Source: Gautieria morchelliformis (Eukaryota; Basidiomycota; Agaricomycetes; Gomphales; Gomphaceae). Taken from it: DNA of 64,000 nt. Where the stretch lies: the NCBI GenBank assembly GCA_015179125.1, contig WHVA01000391.1, positions 1 through 64,000 on the forward strand. The letters are read 5' to 3'. Positions 10,853 to 21,872 of this stretch are shown in pieces. How positions within the stretch are numbered: the first letter of the stretch is position 1; each line of letters opens with the position of its first letter. Below the pieces are notes generated by a model. That model was not told the origin of the DNA. It ran no database searches and saw only the letters and a program-made list of their open reading frames with translations. The translations under genes and the position numbers were made by a program.

Positions 10853-11030
10853 TGTTACTCGCGTGCTACTCGCGCGAGATCACGTGACGCAGTCACCCAA
10901 TATGGTAGTCTGAGTTCGAAGGGAAACCCTATCAGTTTTCCCTTCGAACTCAGGTGCGTAGTGCTAGGTACTCACCGAGTAGATAGTAATCTAATCAGTT
11001 TTCCCTTCGATCTCAGTCCTGCGCGCGACA
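10853..11030 (+). repeat. Copia 3' LTR
   Basis: 178 bp, nearly identical to 6762-6939, followed directly by the second CTATT. Confidence 0.93.
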
Positions 11031-11190
11031 CTATTGTGTCGTTATGGACCATCCAGCCGCAATGTACCCTACGCAGCTGTACGCTGCACACTCCGATGAG
11101 TTCATCCTTCTACGTGTGATGCCACCTCCAATCGTCTCCACCCACATTTGGCACGACAGACGATGTGTGACCCTTCCATGTGGGAGATGA

Positions 11191-12548
11191 GCATGGGAGC
11201 CACTATCCTTCGAGCAGCAGAAATCCTCGGGGCCAAAACCAGATTAGAAGACCTCTTGCGGCATGCATGGCGCGAGACTTACATGCTAGGTGTGTGTATT
11301 CGTCATGGTATAATCCCAGTTGGAATCGACTTGAATTAGGGCTACACGTAGCTGCAAATACCAATAATGAAATAGAAAGTCGGGGTTAAATCTGTAGGTA
11401 CAGTACCGGTGACGCACAGACGTGTTTTACAAAAATAAGTTGCTTCCACCACCACAACCGATAAGTAGGGTATGGTATGTCTGCTTGACAACTTCGCCCG
11501 ACTTTTTCTGGACGCACTCACATCTCCTCACCACTCGATTTCCCGTGTCTTGCACGCGCACTTGCATCTGCACTCTGCCATTGTCACCCAATTTCCCGAT
11601 TCTGTGTGTGCACTGACATATGCGTAGTCCTAGTCAACGCTCAATCATCCGTTTCCGCCATTTTATACGACTTCGTTCTGCACGGTGCGAGTTTTTCGTT
11701 TCTGCAGACGCACTCATAACCTGACGTCCATATTTTATTCTGCTACGCACAGACACATGACGTGTGGCTGGCCGTGGGTTTTCTGCCGGTTTTTATGCCC
11801 GACATTCGTTCTCTTCATGCACACCCGTGCGTGTTTTATTCGTAAGTCGACCCATGGCTCATTATAGACTCACATGCATCTGCTGCGGATTTTATCAGCT
11901 TTCCGCCGATTATGTTCGCTTGCACTACTATGATTTGATGTCCACCCAGTTCATAACACACAAGCTGGACTTGAGGCTTGTGTAATCAATCTCTTCCTCC
12001 ATCTCAAACAGTCCTAGTCAGCCTTCGCTTTGGATTAGTGTCCGTGGTGCACGAAGCTCATCATGCACCATAATTTATGTCTCGGCGCATATGACAAGGT
12101 TAATGACATCTTATGGCGTCATTTGGCACGCATCATATGCGGCTATAGTGTGGTGTGGTACTTCATGTGTGTTATATGCACCTATGGCCGTATCATTTAT
12201 ATGCATGACAGACATCACTCTGGGTATGTTCTCGACTTCATACTCACCTTCCACTAATTCTTATCCTGGAGAAGAAGTATTAACCATCACGCTCTGATCA
12301 AGGTGCACTTGCCATCATCGTTGCCCTGACCAAAGCTGAGTGCTGAATGCTCTCTGTTCCTCCACATCGTGTAAGCTGAAGCGCAAACGATTGGGACATG
12401 TAGGACCGCCTCAGACCCGCCCCTACTTCCCTGCCTGCATCACACCGGACACAGCATAATCCGACACAACGTCCTCGGTGGATAGATCCCTTTAGTAGTA
12501 TACAATTGCTTAATATGAAAGTCCACCACCCCTCAAGGACACGGTGAA
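11191..12548. other. No gene recognised
   Basis: About 1.36 kb between the copia element and the permease relic. Frames are short and unlike known proteins. Short phrases recur (GTCCTAGTCA near 11620 and 12010; CTGCAGACGCACTCAT-like text near 11700), suggesting decayed repeats. No RNA gene or clear promoter was seen. Confidence 0.5.
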
Positions 12549-13004
12549 TCACCGCCCCCATTTTCTGATCTCCAGCCATCGAAGTGGGGGATAGACTACC
12601 CCAGCGAAGACAGCTGCAAACACAAATCCCATATCGCCCCCGGAAGGGCCTAGCTTTGCACCACAGGGCCAATATACCACATTTGCGCCATGGAAATTCA
12701 CTGGACCACAAATTCCGCAAAGACTAGCAAAACTACAGGTTCATCAGGCCAAGCGCTACGTTGAAAATTTGAATCATGCATGGCCGCGAGCCCGACTGGC
12801 AATCTTCAAGCGAAAATTTGTGTCGCGAGAGATGGGACATCACTAAGAAAGAAGGTTGGAACTTTTCTCACGCTCACCACAACAACCAAAACGCAAAAAC
12901 CCCTTTTCCCGTGTACACAATAGATACACAACACTCTAGAGTGTCGCTGCTTGTCACCAGCGACACCACACAGCTCCTGCAAAAAGAAAGCAGGCGAAAA
13001 AACG

Positions 13005-14786
13005 ATGCCACCAAGCGCCGACCCGCTTTTGCCTGCCACGTCACAAAGCCGCACGAGGGCGGGCACCACGCAGCAGACCAGCAATAAATCCAGAGCCGAA
13101 CTATTAGCAGAGCCAAATGCAACAGTACGCACAAGAGAGCAGGCCAGGAGTCACCTCGACAGATACGGCTACCTAGCCAAAGAGGACCCCCTCTCAGCGG
13201 ACCAGCTCAGCTACGTGCTGCTGTCGCTAGTGCACAACGCCAGCGGAAAGACATTGCAGGAAGGAGTAAGGGCGGTGGCAATCCTGATGACGGAGGAAGC
13301 AGCGAAGGGGGTAGGAGTAGCGGTCATGCGACACGTGGAGAAGAGTCTCGCCCCAATCATAGCCAAGATCGAGGCGGCGGCAGAGACGGCGAAGGAGGTC
13401 ACAGAGGTCGCAAAGGACACGACGGAAGGAGCCAGTAATCTAATGGAGCACCTGAACATTATGAGCCAGCAGAGAGAACAAGGGAGGGAGGAAGGACGCG
13501 GGGAGAGGACATACGCAGCGGCGTTGAAAGGTAACGTACCTCTATCGCACCCGAACAACCTGGCAAAAGCGAAAGCGAAAGCGAAAGCGAGGCAATTACT
13601 GATAGATAAGGACCCACAAAGAGAGCAGGACCCCTTCGGCGGGCTCACTGAACAGGAGCTGGTAGCGAAGGCGAACGAGGCAGTCAGCAACCTAGAGGAG
13701 GACCACGGCCAAGCCAACATGACCTTTATCGGGGCCAAAAAGCTGGCGAATGGGGGGATAGTTTTCGACATGGAGACGGAAGAGGCAGCAAGATGGATCC
13801 AGGAGAACAAGAGGGCTTTCTTGAGCAAATTCAACGGGGCAGCCGTAATAAAGGACCAGGCAATGACGGTAATAGTGAAATACGTACCCCTGAGCCATTC
13901 ACCCGACGCACTCGCGGAGATGAGAAAAATAGAAAGAGATTCCAGGATTCCTGCCGGCTCCCTATTATCAACTCGGTGGATAAAACCCGTACACAGGAGA
14001 AGAACTGGACAAAAATCAGCTCACATCATCGCCAGATTCACCACGACCGAGGCCGCGAATCAAAGCATAAGAGACGGACTGATAATAGCCGGCAAGAGGA
14101 CATGGGCTAGAAGATTGAAAAGAGAACCACGCCGATGCCTCAAATGCCAAAAATACAACGCAAGACATATCGCGGCCGAGTGCAACAGCAGTGACAAGTG
14201 CGGAACGTGTGGAGGCGAGCACAGAACAGCGGAATGCAAAGAAGTTGACCCGAGCAGGTTCAAGTGCACGAACTGCAACGTACAAGGACACGTGTCCTGG
14301 GACAGGACATGCCCGATATTCAGGGCAGCATGTTTGGCGGAGGAAAAAGGAGACCCAGAGCACACGTACAAGTTCTTCCCAGACGAGAACCCGTGGACGT
14401 GGGAGCAAAACGGAGCAGAAGAGGAGGTGGAAGACGCTGGGGACCTGTTAAAGAGATACAGCGCACAGGAGGGCAGAAGGAGACAAGCGGCAGAAGGGGA
14501 ATATCGAAATGGAAGACAAACGGATTACAGAAGCCACGAGAGACAGCAGACAGACGAGAACGGCCCATGACATAGAGAAGGGGGACAGCGTAGGGGAAGC
14601 ATGAGGGGACGAAGAGACGGGGCCAACCCCCAGATAGGGCACAGGGATCAGGGGTGGCAAGGGCATGAACGAGAGGCAGGAGAGATTCGCCAAAGCCGAC
14701 TGGACGAATACGGAATAGGAGACGTGCACAGACAAGAACAACCGACAGAGCGCGAGGAAGGCGGCGACAACACACACCGGGGATGA
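13005..14786 (+). pseudogene. LINE A ORF1, nucleic-acid-binding zinc-knuckle protein, one in-frame stop
   Basis: The ATG at 13005 aligns with the first Met of LINE B ORF1 (20110). The N-terminal third is helical and charged. Around codons 385-450 lie three Cys/His knuckles: CLKCQKYNARHIAAEC, CGTCGGEHRTAEC, and CTNCNVQGHVSWDRTCP. Such knuckles bind element RNA and act as chaperones in RNP assembly. A TGA at 14568-14570 ends the frame early. The same frame then stays open and encodes the tail conserved in B and C (NPxxGHxDQGW...RQSRLDEYGIG), up to TGA at 14784-14786. That TGA overlaps the ORF2 ATG in the string ATGA. Confidence 0.85.
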
Positions 14787-17700
14787 ACAGGGAAAGCCTG
14801 CAGATCAAAAAATTGAAGATTAGACAACAAAACGTCAACAAGTCGCTGATCGCAACGACAGAGATGCTAGCTAAGTGCTCACCTGACAATTATGATATCC
14901 TTGCAGTGCAGGAACCGTATATTGATTTCCTAGGTAACTCTAGAGCGACCCCCAGCTGGTACACGGTGTACCCCAAGACGCACTTCCAAGAGAAAAGCAA
15001 AAGGACGAGATCGATGATCATGATAAGCAAAAGGATAACTACAGGCGCGTGGGAGGCAGTAGAGATAGGAACGCCGGACGCCACGGTGAGGAGGGTCAAA
15101 ACAAACATGGGTAACGTGCTCATCATTAACATATACTGCGACTGTGCGCAATCTGATAGCATAAGAGCCGTCCAGACATATCTTCAAAGACAGGCAGCCG
15201 ATCAAGGAACGCAGAGGCAGGGACAAGACGTGGAAGGGATAATATGGCTGGGGGATTTCAATAGACATCACCCGACATGGGACGAGCTGAGGAATTCACA
15301 TCTGTTCACAAGAGCTAATCTAGATGAGGCGCAGATATTACTTGACGCAGTAGCCGAACTGGACCTGCAGATGATACTACCAAAAGAGATACCCACGGTG
15401 AGAGCAATGGCCACGGGCAACTACACACGCACGGATAATGTATTCGCGTCTTCACCGCTAGCAGAAAGCCTAATTAACTGCAGGGTGGTGCCGGAGGACA
15501 GACCCCCCAAAAGTGACCATTTCCCTGTAGATACCGCATTCGAAGTCATGGTCAAAGACAGCACACAGACAGCGAAGCCCAACTTCAGACAGGTGGATTG
15601 GCGGGCCTACACAGAGCGACTCAAGGAAAAGCTCGAACAGGACATCAGCACTCTAACGCCGGCCACCCCACAGCAGTTCCACAGGCACTTGAGGACGCTG
15701 ACGGAAGTAATCGCAGACGTGACAGAAGAACTGGTACCCAAAAGCAGGCCGTCGCCATTCATGAAACGCTGGTGGTCGCTACAGCTTACACAGATAAGAG
15801 TGGAGACGAGACGGCTGGGCAGAAGGTCATACGCTAGGCGGAATGACTCAGCAGATGCGGCACATGAAGAATACAGAGTAGCCAGGAACCGATACGCGGA
15901 GGCAATCGAGGGGTCGAAGAAGGACCACTGGAAGGATTTCCTGGCCAACATAGACCAAAAAACAATTTGGACGGCACACAGGTACACATCGTCAGACGCG
16001 ACAGATGGGGGACGAGCGTGAGTGCCGACACTGGTAACGACACAAGAAGGCGGCACATGGCAAACAGCGGAGACAAACGAACAAAAAGCAGATCTGCTCT
16101 TCAACACGTTCTTTCCACAGTCAGCCGCCGGGATAGAGCAAGTGCCGAGAGACTACGAATACCCTGCACCAGCATTCAAATACCAGCCGATCTCAGACAA
16201 ACAGATAAGGAGAGCAGTCGACAAGCTGAACCCGTTCAAGGCCCCAGGGGAGAACGGTATCCGGAACGTCCTCATTAAACGCTGTATTAAAGTTCTACTC
16301 CCTTATGTAGGGCCTTTATTCCGCGCAGCCTTTGAATTGAAAGTGTACCCAGCGGAATGGAGAGACTCGATCACGAGGGTCCTGCACAAACCGGCGAAGG
16401 CGGATTACATGGCCCCAGGGGCGTACAGGCCAATCGCCTTACTGGACACGATCGGAAAGGTTTTATCAGCATGCGTGGCCGAGGACCTAGTGAAAATGGC
16501 GGAGAAGCACTGCCTACTGCCGAACAACCATTTCTGATGTAGGCCAGGGCAGACCATGACTGACGCCATACACTACATAGTAGGGGAGGCTAAAGACGCA
16601 TGGAGGAAGGGAAGGGTATTGGCAGCGTTGTTCTTGGATATCAAGGGGGCTTTCCCGAGCATACTGTTAGACAGACTCATACACAATATACGCAGGAAAG
16701 GAGTACCCCAAGAATACACGGACTGGATATGCCGAAAGGTGCAGGGCCGGCTCACCACGATTAGCTTCGATGATTACACCTTGACAACCAGGGCTGCCCG
16801 CTGTCGGCAATCGCATACCAATTCTACAATGCGGATTTGATCGATGTAGTAAAAGACAGAAGAGGAGAGGGTAGCGTAGGCTTCGTCGACGACACAACAC
16901 TGATAGCAGAAGGAGCCACGCTCAGGGAGGCTTTCGGCAAGCTCACAGATATCATGAATAGACCTGGGGGTGCAAGCTGCTGGGCGACCGAACACGACTG
17001 CCAGTTCGCCATCGAAAAGTTCGGTTTACTAGGATTCACCAGACACAGAGACAAACATCCAATGAGACCGGGCAAAACCAGGCCAATTCAGAGGCCGTCG
17101 ATTAGAATTGGACAGCACGTAATAAAGCCGGCAGCGACACACAAACTGCTAGGAGTAATCATCGACCAGGAGCTAAGGTTTAAGGAGCACACGAACTACG
17201 CACTAAGGAAGGGAGAGGCATACATCGGGCAATACAAGAGATTAGCGAAGCCGATGAAGGGAGCCACAGCTAAGCACATGAGAACATACTACCTAACAGT
17301 GGCCGTGCCGCGAATGCTCTACGCAGCTGACATTTTCCTTATACCAGCCACCAAACGCGCCAAGGGAACGAAAGGACATGTGAATAAGTTGGCACGGATA
17401 CAGAGACAGGCAGCACTGGACATAACAGGGGCCCTAAGAACCACGGCAACTGACACGCTCGACGCGCACGCCAACCTCCTACCGTTCCCGCTCCTAGTCT
17501 CAAAGCTAGTACACAGGGCGGGGGTGCGACTTGCCTGCTTACCACACAACCACCCGCTCGCCACAAGGATAAAAAAGGCCGCCAGAAGATACGTAAAACG
17601 GCATCGCTCGCCCCTCCACGAAATCCTGCATGCTTACAGCCTGAAACCCAACAGCATGGAAAAAATCCATACCGTAGTGTTTGGACCCAAATGGGCCCCG

Positions 17701-18888
17701 GCTTTTGGCACAAAGATTCCGCAGAGCAAGGAGCATGCAAAAGCAGAGATTGCGGGAGAGAGCGCGGACGTGATAGTATTCACAGACGGGTTGTGCATAG
17801 AAGGCGGAGTAGGGGCAGCAGCGGTCCTGTACAAAGACGGGAGAGAACACAGAGTGGCGAGACTACACATGGGCCCGGAGAGCGAACATACGGTGTTTGA
17901 GGCTGAGCTGGCTGCGGCGGCCATGGGAGCCAAAATGCTCAACGAGGAAAGAGGCAGAAAGTATGTGATAGCCCTAGACAGCCAGGCAGCGATCCGAACG
18001 ACCCAAAGAGAGAGTGCTATATCAGGACAGTACATAGCCAACGCTCTACACAGACAGGTCCAAGGAATCGTAGAGCGACAGCCAGCGGCGAAAGTCCTCA
18101 TGAGGTGGGTGCCGGGACACGAAGGGATAGAAGGGAACGAAAGAGCAGATGAGGAGGCTAAAAAGGCAGCGAAGGGAGACACCAGCAGAAACCAGGAGAT
18201 ACCCATCGAGTGTCGAGGGGCCATGCCAATCAGCAGGACCGCCGAGACCCAGAGACACGCTTCAGAGCTCAAACAGATGGTGAGAGATATGTTTGCTAAG
18301 TCCCCCAGATCACAGCGGGCGTTTGAAATTGACCCAAGCATGCCGTCAGCAGCATTCTCAAAGATCACCAGGAACATGCCACGCCGACACACTAGCCTAC
18401 TCGTACAGCTCAGAACCGGGCACATCGCGCTAAACAAACACCTGTACAAGATCAACAAGGCGGAATCACCCACGTGCCCAGCATGCAGGAACATGCAAGA
18501 AACCGTCCACCATTATCTGTTTCGGTGCCCGGTATACAGCGAGCAGAGGAAACACCTGGAAAAGGGGCTGAGGAGAGGAGCGAAGTCCGTGAGAATGATA
18601 CTAGCGAGCCACACCGCAATGGAACACGTCTTTCGGTATATAAACGACACGATGAGGTTTGAAAGGACACACGGAGATCTATCCTTGCAAGTGAAGAAGG
18701 GGAACAAAAGAAGAAGGCAGGGACGGGAGCAAGGAACTAGAAGAAGAGGCACGCAGCCACACACACAACCTCGCCCACATAGGCATGGACAAACCCAGGG
18801 CTTCGCCCATCGAGGACAAGTAGAGGTCGAAGACAACAGGCGAGATGGAGAATATATAGAACGAAATTGTACACACCGTCTTACATAG
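14783..18888 (+). pseudogene. LINE A ORF2, endonuclease-reverse transcriptase-RNase H, three lesions
   Basis: It starts at ATG 14783. The APE-type endonuclease shows RQQNVNKS, QEPYI, WLGDFNRHH and KSDHFPVD (14815-15560). RT covers roughly 16140-17400 with FKAPGENG, AYRPIAL, LDIKGAFPS and FVDD (catalytic pair at about 16882-16887). RNase H follows with FTDG, E, D and D residues (17770-18180). A terminal Cys/His motif (CPAC...H...C) lies near 18475-18530. Lesions are TGA at 16019-16021 (CGA in LINE C), TGA at 16535-16537 (Gly codon in B), and a deletion of about 25 nt near 16795 that shifts the frame and removes the region around RGMDQGCPLS. The host-type role would be target-primed reverse transcription in the nucleus. 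Confidence 0.88.
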
Positions 18889-18916
18889 GGCACGGCCCCA
18901 AAAGACGATAATTGGA

Positions 18917-18945
<29 letters not shown>
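18889..18945 (+). other. LINE A 3' end and poly(A) tail
   Basis: GGGCACGGCCCCAAAAGACG is followed by a short AT stretch and a run of 27 A. The same sequence ends LINE D, and a variant (GGGTGCTGCCCCAAAAGACG) ends LINE B. GGGC.CGGCCC can form a small hairpin, a plausible recognition element for the RT. Confidence 0.7.
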
Positions 18946-18947
<2 letters not shown>

Positions 18948-19400
18948 GAAAGAAGGTTGACTGACTCACGGGGGGTGTCATAAGCATTTAAATCATACCC
19001 ACCAAGCACGCCATCTCTCCGACGAAAGATGTAGTGTTCCTAAAGAAGAATTACAACCCAGAATGAGACCCAATATCCCAACTTCTGGAGGTGCACATGA
19101 ATGTCCTGAGGTGGCAATGACGGCAAAAATATACCACGGAAGCGAAATTTGTTAGGAACACACTAAAATGCTGACGACCTGCAATGCCTGCCACTGTGTA
19201 AACGATGAAAGCAAGCACAGTGAATATCGCCCCTGGAATGCGGCGGAATGGTGGGAGGTGTGTCTGCATCGACAGGCCGGCGGAATCTGCAAGTAAGGAA
19301 AGAGGTTCCAGCGGGGCGAAACATAAAAAGAGAGGCCCGTGCCATACATGTATTAAGGACTTCACAAGAGGGTCAATATTTGAGCGTTCACTATAGACCA

Positions 19401-19775
19401 TGTCACTACTTACCGTTATTCACAATTACGGAAAGAGAAAGCTGGAACACGCTCGATACCCCGTGCTTCAACTTATATATCGACAGTCAGGTATTGCACA
19501 CAATGTATGCGCTGCATGTCTTTCCTTGTTCTTCCATCATTTTTTTCTTTCTGATATATGGATAGTTCTACAGCAGTGTCAGGATGTATCGGTGAGTAAA
19601 GACAATTGTAAACTACAAGCTAGTTAGCTTTGAACCTCATTATACAGGTTACGCACTTACTTCCCAGTGGCAGCGAAAGACACTGGGAAGACTACACTAT
19701 TGTACATGCGCTCATACATATACGCATGTCTCAGAATGAGTAAGAAATCGAGCACAAACCATTTCCTAACTGAGC
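19401..19775. other. No gene recognised
   Basis: This region lies between the FCY2-like relic and the gag foldback. The missing N-terminal exons of the permease would be expected here, but no family motif could be read. It may be strongly decayed 5' sequence of that gene. Confidence 0.4.
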
Positions 19776-19963
19776 ACCGGACTGAGCCAAACTACTCTAG
19801 CTCTAGCTCCTCATCAGTAGGAGCCTTCGAATCAGCACGTGTTGGACTGGGAAATCTTCCCATTACGACCTCCCACTGGTTGAGAGATTGCAGGGTCGAT
19901 TCCATACTTGTGCTCCATGAAAAATAATTATCATGGTGCAACCTTGGAATCAACGCTGCAATC
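19776..19963 (-). repeat. Copia gag fragment, left arm of a foldback
   Basis: A fossil fragment. The minus strand encodes the start of a copia-type gag (IPRLHHDNYFSW, then QWEVV). The part up to about 19893 is the inverse of 26027-26135. It ends at AACGCTGCAATC (19952-19963), the 5' copy of the LINE B target duplication. Confidence 0.6.
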
Positions 19964-20109
19964 GGGAGCTTTCTCATGCCTACCACCACACCCAAAATCC
20001 CAAAACACCCAATTCCGAGCCACACGCTCACAAAAACACCTCCAGCTCATTGCTGACAACAGTCAGCAATAGCATCCAGCTTCCTCCAAAAGAAGAAGTG
20101 ACCAAAACA

Positions 20110-21872
20110 ATGCCACAGAGCGTCGAACCACAAGCGCCGGCCACGTCACAAGGCCGAACGAGAGCGAGCACCACTCAACAAGCTAGCAAAAAGACCAGAG
20201 CGGAACTGCTTCTAGAACCCAACACATCCATCCGCACGAGAGAGCAAGCGAGACAGTACCTGGACAAGCACGGGTACTACGAGAAAGAAGACCCGCTATC
20301 CACGGAACATCTCAGCTACGCACTGCTGTCCCTAGCGTACAACATCAGCGGCAAAGCTCTGCAAGAAGGAGTGAGGGCGGTGGCAGTTCTAATGATGGAA
20401 GAGGCAGCGAAAACGGTGGGAGCAGCGGTGATGAGGCATGTCGAGAAAAACCTCGAACAAACCCTCTATAAGATCGAAAGAGCAACAGACGAAGCAAAGG
20501 AGGCCGCAGAGAACGCAAAGGCGGCTATGGAAGGAGCTGGAAATGTTATTGAGCATCTGAATAGCATGAGGCAGCAGAGTCTACAAGAGGGGGAATGCAG
20601 AACGAGAGGAGTAATGTATGCAGCTGCGCTCAGAGGTAACGTACCGTTATCACACCTGAACAACTTAGCGAAGGCGAAAGCGAAGGCTAGACAGATACTG
20701 ATAGACGCAGACACACAGGGCGAGCAAAACACGCTCACCAGCTTGACAGAACAAGAGCTGGTGGCCAAGGCAAATGAAGCGATCAACAATTTAGAAGAAG
20801 ACCAAGAGCGACCGACATAGCGTTCATCAGGGCCAAGAAATTAGCCAACGGGGGATATTATTCGACCTCGAAATGGAAAGCGCAGCAAAATGGGTCCAGG
20901 ACAACAGACGAACCTTCTTAAGCAAATTCAGCGGATCCGCTACCATAAAAGATCGAGCGTTCTCAGTAATAGTCGAATATGTACCACTAAACCACTCGCC
21001 TGACGCAATGTCCGAGATGAGGAAGATCGAGCAAGACTCAAAGCTACCCGCCGACACGCTGATATCCACCCACTGGATAAAGCCCCCACACAGGAGAACG
21101 ACAGGACAGAGGTCCGCCTACATCATCGCAAAGCTATCCACCACGGAGGCGGCAAACCAATGCATACGGGACGGCCTCGTCATAGCAGGGAAAAGAACAT
21201 GGGCTAGAAGGATGAAAAGAGAACCCGGAAGATGTCTAAAGTGCCAGAAGTACAACGCGCGACACCTGGCGGCCGACTGCGAAAGCCAAGACAGATGTGG
21301 AATGTGCGGAGGAGAACATAAGACAGCAGACTGCGAGGAGAACGACCCGAGCAAGTTCAAATGCATAAACTGCGACACGATGGGCCACGCATCATGGGAC
21401 AGAACATGCCCAGTCTTCAGAGCGGAATGCGAGAAGGCAGAAAAAAGTGACCCGGAACACACATACCGATTTTTCCCCAACGAAAACCCCTGGACCTGGG
21501 AGCAACAAGGCGAGGCGGAGAGAGCAATAGACGCAGGAGACCTGCTGAAACAAGTCAGGGAACAGGAAGAAAGGAGGTGGAGAGCAGCCGAGGCGGAAGC
21601 CCACGCAGACAAGAGAAAGAGGAGACGAAGAGTGACAGACAGAACTAGAAAACCCAACGAGGAGGGGACGAATGGAAAGCCGAGGAAGCGCAAGGGGCAG
21701 GGGACGAGGAGCAAACCCACGGGTAGGACACATGGACCAGGGATGGCAAGAGAGACAACAAGGGGAAGGACGACAGAGCCGACTAGACGACTATGGGATC
21801 GGAACACACCAAGAACAGACACAGATAGAACAGCACAACGAAAACAACAACACCCATCACCACGATGAGTAG
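20110..21872 (+). pseudogene. LINE B ORF1, zinc-knuckle protein, frame broken
   Basis: Starts at ATG 20110. The first 236 codons match LINE A ORF1 (RTRASTTQQ, RTREQARQYLDKHGY). Two single-base-scale frame changes lie near 20815 and 20853; between them and after them the sequence still aligns with A (AKKLANGG, FDLE). Knuckles CLKCQKYNARHLAADC, CGMCGGEHKTADC and CINCDTMGHASWDRTCP are intact (21230-21415). A third slip before about 21670 puts the conserved tail (NPRVGHMDQGW, SRLDDYGIG) in another frame, ending at TAG 21870-21872. The frame carrying the knuckles ends TGA at 21866-21868. Both overlap the ORF2 ATG at 21865. Confidence 0.82.

Larger units (their letters stand above)
6762..11030 (+). 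mobile_element. Ty1/copia LTR retrotransposon, complete ends, broken coding region
   Basis: A fossil element of 4.27 kb with two 178-bp LTRs that differ at about three positions, so it is fairly young. A perfect 5-bp target duplication CTATT flanks it (6757-6761 and 11031-11035). Part order is copia-type: gag with the NYDVW..M motif (about 6980-7280), protease (DTGA, near 7485), integrase (about 7870-8500), a Pro/Asp-rich linker (about 8880-9030), reverse transcriptase with FVDD (about 9390-10050), and RNase H (about 10370-10800). The coding region is interrupted in about two places, so it looks inactive. It lies inside a short host ORF. Confidence 0.93.
6578..11190 (+). pseudogene. Short unrecognised ORF interrupted by the copia element
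   Basis: ATG at 6578 follows a pyrimidine-rich leader and opens a frame rich in Thr, Ser, Pro and Arg. After 61 codons the frame is cut by the 5' LTR at 6762. Beyond the 3' LTR and the second CTATT, the same phase stays open from 11036 for about 50 codons, to TGA at 11188-11190. That continuity suggests a small gene, or a first exon, was hit. The predicted product (about 113 residues) shows no domain I recognise, so it could also be chance. Confidence 0.3.
12859..18945 (+). mobile_element. LINE A, Tad/I-type non-LTR retrotransposon, full length, 14-bp target duplication
   Basis: About 6.1 kb with a 27-base A tail. AAGAAAGAAGGTTG precedes it (12845-12858) and follows the tail (18946-18959). 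The order is a short 5' leader, ORF1 (zinc-knuckle protein), and ORF2 (endonuclease, reverse transcriptase, RNase H, terminal CCHC). The 3' end carries TAGGGCACGGCCCCAAAAGA, shared with LINEs B and D. The clade call rests on ORF1 knuckles, APE-type endonuclease and an RNase H domain after RT. Both ORFs have lesions, so the copy is dead. It inserted into an intron of the FCY2-like gene in the opposite orientation. Confidence 0.9.
12549..19286 (-). pseudogene. Purine-cytosine permease (NCS1, FCY2-like), C-terminal part, split by LINE A
   Basis: NCS1 permeases import cytosine and purines with protons across the plasma membrane. On the minus strand, 19286-19135 encodes SAGLSMQ...RRIP, then a membrane segment and IAGRQHFSVFLTNF. 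After a 53-nt intron, 19081-18970 encodes LGYWVSFW, EHYIFRR and GYDLNAYDTP. All are FCY2-family hallmarks in the right order. The last intron begins GTGAGT at 18969, and LINE A sits in it. The far side resumes at 12803 with LPVGLAA, then MAQMWYIGP, a GGDMGFVFAAVFAGVVYPPLRWLE-like end and TGA at 12549-12551. An in-frame TAG in the segment before EHYIF, plus later frame slips, mark it as dead. The N-terminal half was not found upstream (19401-19775). Confidence 0.7.

Noticed and set aside
12298-12720. 140-codon minus-strand hypothetical ORF
   Set aside because: The same DNA in other phases encodes the C-terminal FCY2-family motifs (MAQMWYIGP, YPPLRWLE), which explain the region better.
13211-18494. 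Long antisense frames within LINE A (207 and 286 codons); similar ones in B, C and D
   Set aside because: They mirror the coding strand of real ORF1/ORF2 sequence and carry no motif of their own.
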